64,000 nt of DNA from an uncultured Neptuniibacter sp. (GCF_947498015.1 NZ_CANMIR010000003.1:186001-250000), one strand, 5' to 3'; shown: positions 52,703 to 61,731, numbered from the stretch's first letter. Notes: generated from the sequence alone by a model not told the origin. Program-made: numbers and translations.

Positions 52703-54427
52703 ATGACTTCACCTGCATCGATCCAAACCGCACTCAGAGGCGAACAGGCGCTACCGCTTCGCCCAGCCAGTCAGGTTATGGACCTAGAGCGTTTGGGCGC
52801 CTTGCACCAAAGCCGTCTCAGTTTTATGCGGACATTAGTACGCCGCATTATGACCGAACGCTGGCAGATCACACCGGCTGTTTTTCAGCTTGATGAGAAT
52901 GGCTACGGCACTGTGGTTTACAGTGTTCAGGCACCCCATGGCCTTTTCAGTTTTGTACTCTTTTCCGATCACCTCTCTCCTGAAGAGCGTAATGACCGCG
53001 TCATCGCCACTAAATGGGATCTGACTATGGCACTGGTCGAAGGTGCTGTAGATGAGGTTTATCTGGAAAAGCTTCGCCAGAATGTTCCCAAACAGGAAGC
53101 TGGACGGGTAGATTCACGCGTATTTGTTCTCTCACGGGCAAATCGCAGCGCGCGCAACTTCGATTACGTAGTCGATCAACTGGCTCAGGGCAAACAACCA
53201 GATGTTCAGAAGATCGCAAAAGTGGGCTACTTATACCGTACAACAGCCGTCTATGGCAGCGGCAAGCTGGGTATGGCTGACTGGGAAAAAGTACGCAGTA
53301 AACATATCGATTTTGCACGACCTTTTGCTGGCGAGATGTTTGTCTGCCTGATGCTACGCAATTTCAGCCTTATCCAGGCGGAGCATATTGCCCGACACCG
53401 CTCTGCGGAGACATTCCAACCGATGGCAGCGGAGATAAAACGCTACTTCGGCATCGGTAACTCCACTGGATTGGGGATGGCCCCCTACCTGGTCAACCAT
53501 CCACTTCTGATTAACCAGTGGATCGAGATGCGTGAACTGGCTCTGGCCAAAGTGCGCTCCCTTGGCTATATCGGTCCCAAAACTAAGGGCCTGTTACTTG
53601 AACTGATCGATCGTTGCGAGAACCACACCCGTGAAACAGAAACGGAAGATGAGTGGCAAAGCAATAACAATCTGACCGTTGTCCAGGATCTTCAGGCGCT
53701 GAAAACCTACGTTGAACAATCTTTTAGTGATTGGAATGATCTGCTCGCATGGAGCGAAGCACACTGCTCACTGCAGGGTCAGGAGATGCTGGTATCCATC
53801 ATGCTCGAGCTTTACCCCGAGCTGGTGGACGAACTGGAGGAGTTCCACAATGCAGAGGAGTTTCTTGATCTTGATCCGTTGATGCCTCTGCAAACGCTGA
53901 AGTCAGTCATTGAGACCCGTTACAACTGGGCGCTTGAGATCGACTTTACCGCTCAAGGTGCACGTGAAACCTGCTGGTATCGCTCCGAAGAGAAGATGGA
54001 ACCCCGTATAGGCAGTGCTGCCGATCTGGAAGCGAAAGACAAACAGATGGCGCTGGGTGTGGGTTATGCGGTTCACAAATGCTACGGCTTACTGTGCGAT
54101 TATCTGAAATCTCACCCTGAGCATACGACGGCACGTTTCATGGTCGCCAATCCTAAGATGCGCGGTATTGTTCGCCGCATCCAGAGTATGAATCGCTGCA
54201 TCTACGGTGATATTCAAGCTAACCTGCTGGATGAGAACGTACTACCGATGCACCTGCTGCGCTGTAAGCTGGCTTTCTTCGGTGTCAGCAAATTTGATCC
54301 ACGCTCCAGACTTTGGGTCCGGAATACGATGTTCCAGGGTGCCCCTCTACTTGATGAGATCGGCCAACCCTTTAACGATGACTGGTTTATGCCATTAGCA
54401 CCCAAACAGCAGGGAGATGCATCATGA
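52703..54427 (+). CDS. Uncharacterised 574-aa protein
   Basis: A large soluble protein with no signal peptide, membrane helix or motif I recognise. It is well conserved in style (balanced composition, good codon use), so clearly coding. Helix-rich segments include KVRSLGYIGPKTKGLLLELI and DWNDLLAWSEAHCSLQGQEML; the C-terminal third has several Cys and Trp. AGGATAATAATA precedes the ATG. It overlaps the DUF3726 gene by ATGA, implying a shared role, perhaps a two-subunit enzyme linked to the LysR regulon. Confidence 0.75.
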   Translation: MTSPASIQTALRGEQALPLRPASQVMDLERLGALHQSRLSFMRTLVRRIMTERWQITPAVFQLDENGYGTVVYSVQAPHGLFSFVLFSDHLSPEERNDRVIATKWDLTMALVEGAVDEVYLEKLRQNVPKQEAGRVDSRVFVLSRANRSARNFDYVVDQLAQGKQPDVQKIAKVGYLYRTTAVYGSGKLGMADWEKVRSKHIDFARPFAGEMFVCLMLRNFSLIQAEHIARHRSAETFQPMAAEIKRYFGIGNSTGLGMAPYLVNHPLLINQWIEMRELALAKVRSLGYIGPKTKGLLLELIDRCENHTRETETEDEWQSNNNLTVVQDLQALKTYVEQSFSDWNDLLAWSEAHCSLQGQEMLVSIMLELYPELVDELEEFHNAEEFLDLDPLMPLQTLKSVIETRYNWALEIDFTAQGARETCWYRSEEKMEPRIGSAADLEAKDKQMALGVGYAVHKCYGLLCDYLKSHPEHTTARFMVANPKMRGIVRRIQSMNRCIYGDIQANLLDENVLPMHLLRCKLAFFGVSKFDPRSRLWVRNTMFQGAPLLDEIGQPFNDDWFMPLAPKQQGDAS

Positions 54428-55173
54428 ATATTTCGATGAATGAACTCAATGCAGCCCTGCGACGCTGCTTTGAAGCAACAGGTTATTTCGTGGGTAACTA
54501 TGAAGATGCCGCCAATATGATTCTCTGGCTGGAGAAACATGGCCTGAAAGGGTTGGAGGAGTTTAAACGCGCCCTACCCTATATCGATGCTGATCGCGAA
54601 AAGGTATTGAGTAGTGTCGTCTACGAAGATCGCACCTCCGCCATTATCGACAGTCAGGGCCGCAGCGCCCTTAACTGTATCGCGGCATCGGTTGATCTGG
54701 CCCACGCAAAAGCACTGGAAAACGGTATTGCGACCATTACCGTTCACAACTGTCACAACCGTAAATTCATCCTTAAAGCACTTACCGATTGTGGTCGTCG
54801 TGGCATCAGTGTGGTCGCTTACTGGCAGAACGGAAACTCAGTGGTTACCGAGCACACTGCGGCTATCAAAGCGGGTGATCGTTACCCCTGCTACAGCGAG
54901 GCGACAACCGATCTTGAAATGAGTGAAGTGGATGCACAAGCGCTGACAATCATCTGCAGCTCCCGTGTCGATCTGACCTCATCCCTGCAACAGTCTAAAG
55001 GTAACACTCAGGCCATCTATCTGGACTCGCAACAGGTTGCGGTCAACAAAGCGAAGACCGTTGAACTGGGTATCGATATCGATCCAGACCTTTGGGCAGA
55101 GATCAATCGACTGGGTACGGGTATTCTGGTGAGTAACAGCGAACAATCACGCCAGGGTGCCGGTGGCCGATAA
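54424..55173 (+). CDS. DUF3726-family protein
   Basis: A 249-residue cytoplasmic protein matching the DUF3726 family: MSMNELNAALRRCFEATGY-like start, GNYEDAANMILWLEKHGLKG, and a central stretch with ITVHNCHNRKFILKAL and VVAYWQNGNSV. Family function unknown. The N-terminal part recalls dehydrogenase-like helices and the central part a binding domain, but I would not assign an activity. It is translationally coupled to the 574-aa gene and followed by a terminator. Confidence 0.75.
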   Translation: MNISMNELNAALRRCFEATGYFVGNYEDAANMILWLEKHGLKGLEEFKRALPYIDADREKVLSSVVYEDRTSAIIDSQGRSALNCIAASVDLAHAKALENGIATITVHNCHNRKFILKALTDCGRRGISVVAYWQNGNSVVTEHTAAIKAGDRYPCYSEATTDLEMSEVDAQALTIICSSRVDLTSSLQQSKGNTQAIYLDSQQVAVNKAKTVELGIDIDPDLWAEINRLGTGILVSNSEQSRQGAGGR

Positions 55174-55216
55174 GCAGTTCCCCTTTCCTATGCACTAGCA
55201 GCTCTCAGCTAGCTTT

Positions 55217-55241
55217 AGCCCTCTTCACAGAGGGCTTTTTT
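55217..55241 (+). terminator. Rho-independent terminator of the DUF3726 operon
   Basis: AGCCCTCT-TCAC-AGAGGGCT followed by TTTTTT, 44 bases after the stop. Confidence 0.9.
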
Positions 55242-55378
55242 ATCTCCCATCCGTAACACAGTAAAACCTCTGACAGTGCTAACCGATTAACACAAACATG
55301 GAACAGCTTTGAATTGTGCTTGGCCTGTTATCGTCTAGGCTTAACGGGTAAGACCCTACATATTGCAGGAGGCTGAAC

Positions 55379-55594
55379 ATGTCTGACCATCACACCTATA
55401 AAAAAGTGGAAGTTGTAGGCTCATCGCCTACCAGCAGTGATGAAGCGATCAAAAATGCGATCGCCGAGTGCGGCAAGAGTATTAAGAATATGGATTGGTT
55501 TGAGGTGATTGAGACCCGTGGCCATATCCATAATGGGCAGATTGGCCACTTTCAGGTCACCCTGAAGATCGGGTTTAGAATCGAAAACAGTTAA
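55379..55594 (+). CDS. Dodecin-family flavin-binding protein
   Basis: A 71-residue protein. YKKVEVVGSSPTSSDEAIKN and WFEVIETRGHI, QIGHFQVTLKIGFRIE are the dodecin pattern: a three-stranded sheet plus helix that forms a hollow dodecamer. Trp at WFEV and the Gln are positioned to stack flavin as in bacterial dodecins. It buffers or stores riboflavin/FMN. TGCAGGAGGCTGAAC gives a strong ribosome site. Confidence 0.92.
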   Translation: MSDHHTYKKVEVVGSSPTSSDEAIKNAIAECGKSIKNMDWFEVIETRGHIHNGQIGHFQVTLKIGFRIENS

Positions 55595-55610
55595 GTCTGA
55601 GTCCTAACGG

Positions 55611-55937
55611 TTATCGCCCGAAATACTGGTCGATCATCTCAGGGAGTTCATCAAATACGTTCATTTCGAACTGATCGATCTCCTGATCGAAATGAGCCAG
55701 GTAACGTTTAGCGTGTTCGCGCCCTAACTGACGGCCGTTAATGGCAAAATCCATCTCAGGCAATGTCTTATCATGCCGGGGAACCACAACCCAGTTGAGA
55801 TAGGCTGGAAACAAGCTCTCAAACCGGCTTTGTGCGTAGCTGCAGAACTGATCGACATGAGAATTGCCTTCAGGCCCTAAACATCCCGATTCGATTCGAA
55901 AAACAATCGACAATTTTTTATCGTCAGCCAATCCCAT
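55611..55937 (-). CDS. Conserved hypothetical protein (108 aa)
   Basis: A soluble acidic protein (IVFRIESGCLGPEGNSHVDQFCSYAQSRF, HFDQEIDQFEMNVF) with no domain I recognise. Composition, stop context and codon use look coding, and the gene is convergent with dodecin, 16 bases apart. The product begins MGLADDKKLS at ATG 55937. Confidence 0.65.
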   Translation of the reverse strand: MGLADDKKLSIVFRIESGCLGPEGNSHVDQFCSYAQSRFESLFPAYLNWVVVPRHDKTLPEMDFAINGRQLGREHAKRYLAHFDQEIDQFEMNVFDELPEMIDQYFGR

Positions 55938-56107
55938 TTATCTTCTCAATTCAGCAGGTTACAGATTGCCCCTACTATAAATCAACCTGCGCGATTTTGC
56001 ATATTCAACTTAATTATGTGAACCCGAGCCGATATTAAAATCCGGTAACTAAATAGTTAGATTTGTTTTATAATCGCCGGTTTTCCGCGCAAGCCAGAGA
56101 GCACCCT

Positions 56108-57346
56108 ATGAAATTTTCAGCATTAGACCTTCATCCATCGATTCAGCAGGCGCTGGATGAGTGCGGCTACTCTGATATGACTCCGATCCAGAAACAAGCG
56201 ATTGTGCCTGGTCGACGCGGTAAAGATCTGCTGGCCAACGCACAGACAGGCACCGGTAAAACCGCCGCTTTTTCGATCCCGATTCTGCAAAAGATAGCGG
56301 ATAACCCTGCTGAACTCGGTGAAGGACAGGTACGTGCCATCATTCTGACCCCCACCCGAGAACTGGCCCGCCAGCTGGATGAGACGATCAGTCGCTACAA
56401 CCTGCACCTTGGCCTGCGTGTACTCTCTGTCTACGGTGGCGTTAATCTTGAAACCCAACAGAAAAAACTACGCCGTGGCGCTGATATCCTGATCGCTACC
56501 CCTGGGCGGTTGATCGAACATATCACTGCCTGCAGTGTGAACCTCGGTACTACTGAGTTTGTTGTCCTTGATGAAGCTGACCGTATGTTGGATATGGGCT
56601 TTGTATCGGATGTGATGGCGATTCTGGATCAAACCCCAGCCTCCCGTCAGACCATGCTGTTCTCTGCAACCCTCTCTGAAGCGGTTCATAAACTCTCACG
56701 CCATATTCTGAAACGCCCTGAAAAAGTCAGTGCTGCGCGCCAGAACACCATCGCTGAAACCGTAGAACATGTGGTCTACCCGGTTGAAGAGAAACGAAAA
56801 GCAGACCTGTTTGCAGAACTGATTCAGGAAGAGAACTGGTTCCAGGTATTGGTATTCACCAGCACCAAGGCTCAGGCTAATGAACTGATGATGGACCTGA
56901 AATATGACGGAATTGAAGCGGTCATCTGTCACGGCGATAAGAGCCAGGGCGCTCGTCGTCGTTCCATTGCCGATTTCAAAGCGGGTAAGATACAGGTGCT
57001 AGTTGCGACCGAAGTGGCAGCACGTGGTCTTGATATTCAGGGGCTTGAACATGTTGTGAACTACAACCTTCCCTACCTGGCGGAAGATTACGTCCACCGC
57101 GTTGGTCGTACCGGCCGTGCGGGTCAGACAGGAAAAGCGATCTCCTTTGTCAGCCGTGAAGAGGAAAACGCCCTCGACAGCATCGAACGCCTGATCGGTG
57201 CGCCCATTCGCCGGATTTTCCGTAAAGGCTATGAGGTGGGTAATCGTGAAGGCCTACGTAAGCGGATCCATAAGAAAGGCCCGAAAAAACGCACCAATAA
57301 GGCAACACGCACTCAGGTGATTGGTCGTAAATCACGTAAAAAATAG
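56108..57346 (+). CDS. DEAD-box RNA helicase (RhlE-like)
   Basis: A 412-residue ATP-dependent RNA helicase. Q motif (TPIQKQAI), motif I AQTGTGKTAA, Ia PTRELARQ, II DEAD, III SAT, and VI HRVGRTGRAG are present. A basic C-terminal tail (KKGPKKRTNKATR, IGRKSRKK) suits RNA binding, as in RhlE. The ATG at 56108 gives MKFSALDLHP; the frame extends 15 residues without support. It acts in ribosome assembly, mRNA decay or cold adaptation. Likely monocistronic. Confidence 0.94.
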   Translation: MKFSALDLHPSIQQALDECGYSDMTPIQKQAIVPGRRGKDLLANAQTGTGKTAAFSIPILQKIADNPAELGEGQVRAIILTPTRELARQLDETISRYNLHLGLRVLSVYGGVNLETQQKKLRRGADILIATPGRLIEHITACSVNLGTTEFVVLDEADRMLDMGFVSDVMAILDQTPASRQTMLFSATLSEAVHKLSRHILKRPEKVSAARQNTIAETVEHVVYPVEEKRKADLFAELIQEENWFQVLVFTSTKAQANELMMDLKYDGIEAVICHGDKSQGARRRSIADFKAGKIQVLVATEVAARGLDIQGLEHVVNYNLPYLAEDYVHRVGRTGRAGQTGKAISFVSREEENALDSIERLIGAPIRRIFRKGYEVGNREGLRKRIHKKGPKKRTNKATRTQVIGRKSRKK

Positions 57347-57480
57347 CCACCACCGGTATCTAAAGAATCCCCTTCTAAAGAAGGTAGCTTTGCATAAGCC
57401 ACCTTAAGGGGGCATTTCACTACTGCAGTGATATCAGGCTCTTCGAAATTTATTTTCTTGATACATTCAATGCCATATCC

Positions 57481-57542
57481 GTAGGAGCGGTGTCCCACCG
57501 CGATCATTACACATGACTTTCGCGGTGAGACACCGCTCCTAC
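57481..57542. repeat. REP doublet (REPIN-like hairpin)
   Basis: GTAGGAGCGGTGTCCCACC (57481 on) and its near-perfect inverted copy ending GACACCGCTCCTAC form a ~62-base hairpin. GTAGGAGCGG followed by CCGCGA is the known REP signature of Pseudomonas and relatives, which RAYT transposases mobilise. It lies in the 326-bp gap 57347-57672, which otherwise has only the next terminator. Confidence 0.8.
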
Positions 57543-57616
57543 AAAGTTTTATTCAGGCAAAGCCTATAACGGATGAGCACCACCGACGGAACTAGCGGCT
57601 TTAGGGCTGTAAACCA

Positions 57617-57653
57617 AAAAGAGCTACCGGTCATACCTGTAGCTCTTTTTTTT
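57617..57653 (+). terminator. Rho-independent terminator after the helicase
   Basis: GAGCTAC/GTAGCTC stem (57621-57627 with 57639-57645) with an A-tract before and TTTTTTTT after, so it can work on both strands. It lies 275 bases after the helicase stop and 20 bases from the convergent small gene. Confidence 0.85.
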
Positions 57654-57672
57654 GGGGGGGGGAACCGCTAAA

Positions 57673-57864
57673 TTAACAATGTTCGAAAGGCTCTGACAGC
57701 TGACGCTTCATTGCACGCTGTGCCATATAATCATCCAGCGGTTTTCGGCGTTTATTTTTCTGCTGTTTCTTTCTCTGGCGAGCCCCCTGCTCCTCACTAT
57801 GATAATCACTGTCGTGATCCTCATAATCTAATACCAGATCATCCAACCTAAGCTTGCTACTCAT
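57673..57864 (-). CDS. PA3496-family small basic protein
   Basis: A 63-residue protein: an acidic N-terminal half (MSSKLRLDDLVLDYEDHDSD), then KRRKPLDDYMAQRAMKRQLSE, which resembles the RRKIEDYLE-RLRxxL tail of the PA3496 family of putative envelope integrity proteins. The start at 57864 is taken because it fits that family; 13 more residues are possible. The role of the family is poorly defined. Confidence 0.6.
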   Translation of the reverse strand: MSSKLRLDDLVLDYEDHDSDYHSEEQGARQRKKQQKNKRRKPLDDYMAQRAMKRQLSEPFEHC

Positions 57865-58006
57865 TATTCTACCCTGATCGATTTCATAACCGTCTGCACA
57901 CACAGACCTGTCTATAAAACCCTCTTTATATGACGCAGATATTAAAAATTGATGACCCGACCCTATTTTTTAACGATGGAGGCCACGATGCACTCTGATC
58001 TCAGAC

Positions 58007-58996
58007 CTATCTGAGTTTTTTGTTATATTCCCTCTCGACACCCACTCTTTTAAAGCTCTCATCGAGTATGAGTTTAATAACATCGTCATATGAAATTTTA
58101 TTTTCGATTTCACATGCTCGTGGAAAGTAGCTGGTACCGTGGTTCATTCCGGGAACCAGATTAGCTTCCATAAAATAACAGACCCCGAGACCGTCCATCT
58201 TTACATCAATCCGGCCAAACCCTCGAGCACCTAACCCCTGAAAAGAGGCAACGGCCAGTGCATTAACGGATGCAATATCATGGGGCTCGATTTTTTTAAG
58301 TGTTTCTGTATCACTCATCTTGGCGGCGGCTCCAAGTATCTTTAACCCTCCTGACGATTCAGGAGGAGCTATTTCGATTGCAGATATTGTTATTTTTCCA
58401 GATCCGTTCTTAATAACTGCCACCGTAAACTCTCTACCACTTAAATACTCTTCTACTAACACTGGCTGCTTGTATATCTCATATAAAGACAATACTTTTT
58501 CGCGAAATTCGCTAAAGCTTTCAACAAAAGAGCTGTCATCAACGCCATTTCCATTAGCGGCATCTAATGGCTTAAGAAACAGCGGAAATAAGATCGGCAA
58601 CTCCTCTTCTGACTGATACTGATCGGGTATCGCGGTAAAATACTTTGCGGTTTTAATACCTAGATTTGTTAGGCGCTCTTTAGCGGAGACCTTATCTGAG
58701 TCATACCTCAGTGTTTCACGATTTGATCCCGAAAATGTGATGTGGTTTTGTTCAAAATAGTCTGAAAACCACATATCGTCCCGCCCTTCAACTGGCATGT
58801 ACTTAGCTGCCAAAACCACCATATCTGGGGCGCGTCTGACAACGTTTTCTAAATCTTCAAGCGTTTCACAAATGGTCACTAAAACAGAATGCCCCATACC
58901 TTCTATAGAGCCCAGAACGTCATCACACGCATGTAACGAACCAAAACCAGTTTCCTTTAATTTAGAATTTCGAGACGTAATAATTTCTATATTCAT
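58007..58996 (-). CDS. D-alanine--D-alanine ligase-like ATP-grasp protein
   Basis: A 329-residue ATP-grasp enzyme. LFPLFLKPLDAANGNGVDDS is the ATP-binding loop, PVLVEEYLSGREFTVAVI the lid, and FGRIDVKMDGLGVCYFMEANLVPG the metal-binding D...E.N set. The N-terminal domain (VVRRAPDMVVLAAKY) is Ddl-like. There is no mur/fts neighbourhood, so it probably joins another amino acid or peptide pair rather than D-Ala-D-Ala. Start at 58996 (after GGAAATATGAA); a longer frame by 9 residues is unlikely. Confidence 0.85.
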   Translation of the reverse strand: MNIEIITSRNSKLKETGFGSLHACDDVLGSIEGMGHSVLVTICETLEDLENVVRRAPDMVVLAAKYMPVEGRDDMWFSDYFEQNHITFSGSNRETLRYDSDKVSAKERLTNLGIKTAKYFTAIPDQYQSEEELPILFPLFLKPLDAANGNGVDDSSFVESFSEFREKVLSLYEIYKQPVLVEEYLSGREFTVAVIKNGSGKITISAIEIAPPESSGGLKILGAAAKMSDTETLKKIEPHDIASVNALAVASFQGLGARGFGRIDVKMDGLGVCYFMEANLVPGMNHGTSYFPRACEIENKISYDDVIKLILDESFKRVGVEREYNKKLR

Positions 58997-59342
58997 TTCA
59001 TATTTCCATTGGATGAGACCCAACTGGGTCGGAAGTCGGTGATATGAAATGAATTCAAAGAAGATGGATTGAAATCACAAAATCGACAGCGAGAGTGTCA
59101 ACTTATCGAGGAGAAAAAGATAAGTCATGCATACTAACACGGTGACCTCTATTTAGATATTAGAAGACCTCCATGACCTGATGTGATGGAACAGCGAAAT
59201 CCCTCTTTCTGGACGGCGACGAACAGGCGCTGCATCGCATAAAAAGAGCGCTCAAGGACAAGTATCATTGATCTGTTAGGAGGGGCATGCAACCGACATG
59301 AACGGACAAAAGTTGAACGACTAATATGCACTCTACCTGCGA
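58997..59342. other. Intergenic, 346 bp
   Basis: Contains GACCCA-AC-TGGGTC at 59017-59030, close before the ATP-grasp gene, a possible operator. A 60-codon minus-strand frame near 59149-59331 is unconvincing. Otherwise nothing seen. Confidence 0.35.
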
Positions 59343-59591
59343 TTAAGCCACCCCTCTTATCTCAAGCGCAGTAGGCGCACCTTTCTCTGAGGCAACGCGA
59401 ACCAGTTCAATCCGTGGGACTGTTTCCCAGCGAAAGTTAGAGATAATCTCTAGCTGGTCAGCATCGAGAACTACTTTCGTTGTCCTAACGTCCATTATTC
59501 CGATGAAGATGAACAGGGCCAACAACCACAACGCAATGTTCGTGTAGTTAGCCCCCTCCAGATTGGCCAATATCACAGCGAACACGACCAA
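59343..59591 (-). pseudogene. 5'-truncated membrane protein remnant
   Basis: The frame has two membrane helices (VVFAVILANLEGANYTN; IALWLLALFIFIGIM) and a soluble tail. No ATG/GTG is available: the frame opens upstream to a stop and reads coding-like DSDKWGHPLVAL before the only possible start, TTG 59591. This suggests loss of the 5' end. Family not recognised. Confidence 0.45.
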
Positions 59592-59685
59592 AGCGACTAA
59601 TGGGTGCCCCCATTTATCACTGTCTGTATTATTTTTAAGCTAGAAGCCCAATTACGCTGATTGGCCGTTATAGGTAAGAATAAAA

Positions 59686-60120
59686 TTATTGATAGAGCGT
59701 GCCTTGATGCTTCAACCACCCATGTTCATGGGTATCCCGTGGGTCATGATGAGTCCAATGCACCACTCCACCTTTAGCATTCCATTCATACTCTCCATAG
59801 AACTCGACAAAATCACCTTTATTTAAACCATCTATTCGCGGAGCAAGATCGATATTATGTGAGATAAGAAGTGTCTGACCAGAAGACAATTTTAAAATGA
59901 ATTTTTGATGCTGGCTGCCTACCGTATCATCAGGGAGAATCCGGATAACTTCACCAGAGCCCTGCACCTGTAGATCACTAATACCCTTTTGAAATGCATC
60001 AGCAATCTGCTGGTCACTGGCATGATTTGCAGTAACCGATGAATTTAAAAGTTTCGGATTATTTTCAAAATATCCATAAACAACAAAACCCACGATTAAG
60101 ATTAAGAGTATTTTTTTCAT
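59686..60120 (-). CDS. DUF3465-family exported protein
   Basis: A 144-residue protein with an N-terminal signal/anchor (MKKILLILIVGFVVYGYF) and a small OB-like beta domain. The C-terminal GGVVHWTHHDPRDTHEHGW matches DUF3465, a family often found near phage or mobile genes. Function unknown. Start ATG 60120 fits the signal peptide. Lies downstream of the GNAT gene in the same direction, 45 bp apart. Confidence 0.75.
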   Translation of the reverse strand: MKKILLILIVGFVVYGYFENNPKLLNSSVTANHASDQQIADAFQKGISDLQVQGSGEVIRILPDDTVGSQHQKFILKLSSGQTLLISHNIDLAPRIDGLNKGDFVEFYGEYEWNAKGGVVHWTHHDPRDTHEHGWLKHQGTLYQ

Positions 60121-60165
60121 CTGATCCCTGATTGTTTAAGTGGAGCGGTTATTCAACGTCTGTTA

Positions 60166-60735
60166 TCACTCGCTGGTCACGTCCACGATATTGTCTTGAT
60201 CTGATTCCCACTGATCGGAGGTCATTCGATACAACCGCACTGATCGACCGTGAAAATCGATAGATTCGAAACTGGAAAATCCAGTTTTTTCAGCCACCCT
60301 CAACGAGGCCAGATGCTCAGGTTCAATGATGACGAACACAGAGTGGAACTGTTTCTTTACGAAGGCGAAATCTAAAACAGCTCTGACCGCCTCAGAGGCT
60401 ATCCCCTTGTTCCAATAGCGTTTAGCCAGGCGGTAGCCAAGGTTGATCACCTCTGCATCATCGACCTTCTCAGGCCCAACACCACAAAAGCCTATAAGCT
60501 CTGACGTTTGCTTATCAATGAGTGCCCACGGCCCAACCCCTTGTGACGCGTAACAAGCTAAACACCACTCTATAAATTTACGAGTGGCAGCTTCATCACA
60601 AACACCCTTAACCGAGTGTTTCATTACTTCAGGATCACTGAGAATGTCTGCTAACTCGGGCAGATCACCGAGGGACAACGACCTAATAATCAGCCGCTCA
60701 GTTTCACATATTTGCACCATCGCTTCTGTCCGCAC
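60166..60735 (-). CDS. RimJ/RimL-type GNAT acetyltransferase
   Basis: A 189-residue GNAT enzyme: TERLIIRSLSLGDLPELADIL at the N-terminus, GFCGVGPEK, YWNKGIASEAVRAVLDFAF as the acetyl-CoA loop, and EHLASLRVAEKTGFSSFESI. Typical of RimL-like acetyltransferases, whose substrates include protein N-termini or antibiotics. GTG 60735, with AAGGA 7 bases upstream, is the likely start; ATG 60720 is the alternative. It may be part of the same accessory stretch as the cassettes. Confidence 0.85.
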   Translation of the reverse strand: MRTEAMVQICETERLIIRSLSLGDLPELADILSDPEVMKHSVKGVCDEAATRKFIEWCLACYASQGVGPWALIDKQTSELIGFCGVGPEKVDDAEVINLGYRLAKRYWNKGIASEAVRAVLDFAFVKKQFHSVFVIIEPEHLASLRVAEKTGFSSFESIDFHGRSVRLYRMTSDQWESDQDNIVDVTSE

Positions 60736-60747
60736 CTAATTCCTTTA

Positions 60748-61092
60748 TTATGTTTCCTGATCTTTAGGCCCTACCCAGAACAGCGGATTATGTGCCACCT
60801 CCCACAGATGACCATCGAGATCTTTAAAGTAACCACTGTAGCCCCCCCAGAACACTTTTTGAGGTTGCTTAACCAAGGTTGCCCCTGCCGATACCGCTTG
60901 CGCAACGACCCGATCAACCTCTTCTTCTGATTCGACATTGTGAGCTAACGTGAACCCTTCGAACCCAGTACCTTCGGCAGAAATCTCTGCATCTTCCGCT
61001 AATGCTTTACGACCATATAAGCCAAGCCATGAGCCATTGAGTGTGAAAAACGCAACATCAGGTGGTGATTCAGAGTTTATGTTCTTTGGCAT
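60748..61092 (-). pseudogene. VOC/glyoxalase-family protein, 5'-truncated
   Basis: A 114-residue frame beginning MPKNINSESPPDVAFFTLNG, which corresponds to the middle of VOC proteins after the usual FYxxxLGW first strand-helix. An in-frame TAG lies immediately before this ATG, so the N-terminal beta-alpha-beta unit is absent. FTLAHNVESEEEVDRVV and GYSGYFKDLDGHLWEVAHNP (metal-site Glu) remain. It abuts an attC-like remnant at 61125-61144, consistent with truncation at a cassette boundary. Confidence 0.7.
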
Positions 61093-61124
61093 CTAAGTTT
61101 CCTGACTATTGCATTTATATTTTT

Positions 61125-61144
61125 GTATAACATTTTGTTATAAG
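61125..61144 (-). repeat. Possible attC remnant
   Basis: On the minus strand CTTATAAC-AAAAT-GTTATAC has both outer attC core boxes but almost nothing between. The stop codon of the reductase gene lies in it, as in intact cassettes. May be a deleted attC. Confidence 0.4.
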
Positions 61145-61701
61145 TAATTTACTCTGTACTTTACTTGAACAAAGTCGTTTGCAAAGGCCGTTGCTTCAGA
61201 GTCCACCAACTTTATTTGGTTGTCGAGTTTGCCAAAAAGAGGAATACCATCCCCCAACAGCAGAGGAACCCTAGTTATTGTCATTTCATCAATGAGACGA
61301 CGATTGAGAAACGAGGTGATTGTAGAGCCACCGTCAATATAAGCGTGCTTAAATCCTTTGCTGTCCAACTCCCTTACCAAATCAGTAATTTCACCTGAGA
61401 ACATCTCTACTTTGCCCCTAAGGTTCTCGGGCGGTGTTTTTATAGTGTTACTCAAAACGACGATATGAGTATCGCCATAAGGCCAATGTTCAGGAGACAG
61501 ATTCATATTAGAAATCATTTCCATGCACTTACGCCCCATGACCATGCAATCCACCGATGCCATAAATGCGACAAAACCCATGTCAGCGTGGTCACCCATA
61601 TCTGCTTCCGAGTTCCCTGCACTATGGAGCCAGTCCACGCCTCCGTCGGGAGTTGCGATGTATCCATCAGCACTTGTAGCAATATATACCGAGCATTTCA
61701 T
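61138..61701 (-). CDS. Dihydrofolate reductase-family protein (RibD C-terminal type) in a cassette
   Basis: A 187-residue reductase-like protein: SVYIATSADGYIATPDGGVDWL, VDCMVMGRKCMEMI, FKHAYIDGGSTITSFLNRRL and ITRVPLLLGDGIPLF match the DHFR/RibD_C superfamily. The enzyme reduces an unknown pterin- or pyrimidine-type substrate. ATG 61701 follows AGGAATAGAGA. It sits between an attC remnant and attC site 7, so it is a cassette gene; trimethoprim resistance is not implied. Confidence 0.85.
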   Translation of the reverse strand: MKCSVYIATSADGYIATPDGGVDWLHSAGNSEADMGDHADMGFVAFMASVDCMVMGRKCMEMISNMNLSPEHWPYGDTHIVVLSNTIKTPPENLRGKVEMFSGEITDLVRELDSKGFKHAYIDGGSTITSFLNRRLIDEMTITRVPLLLGDGIPLFGKLDNQIKLVDSEATAFANDFVQVKYRVNYL

Positions 61702-61731
61702 TCTCTATTCCTAAGTCTAATTCTGAGATTA

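Noticed and set aside
59149..59331. 60-aa ORF on the minus strand
   Set aside because: No ribosome site, no domain and Cys/Arg/Ser-rich composition typical of non-coding frames.
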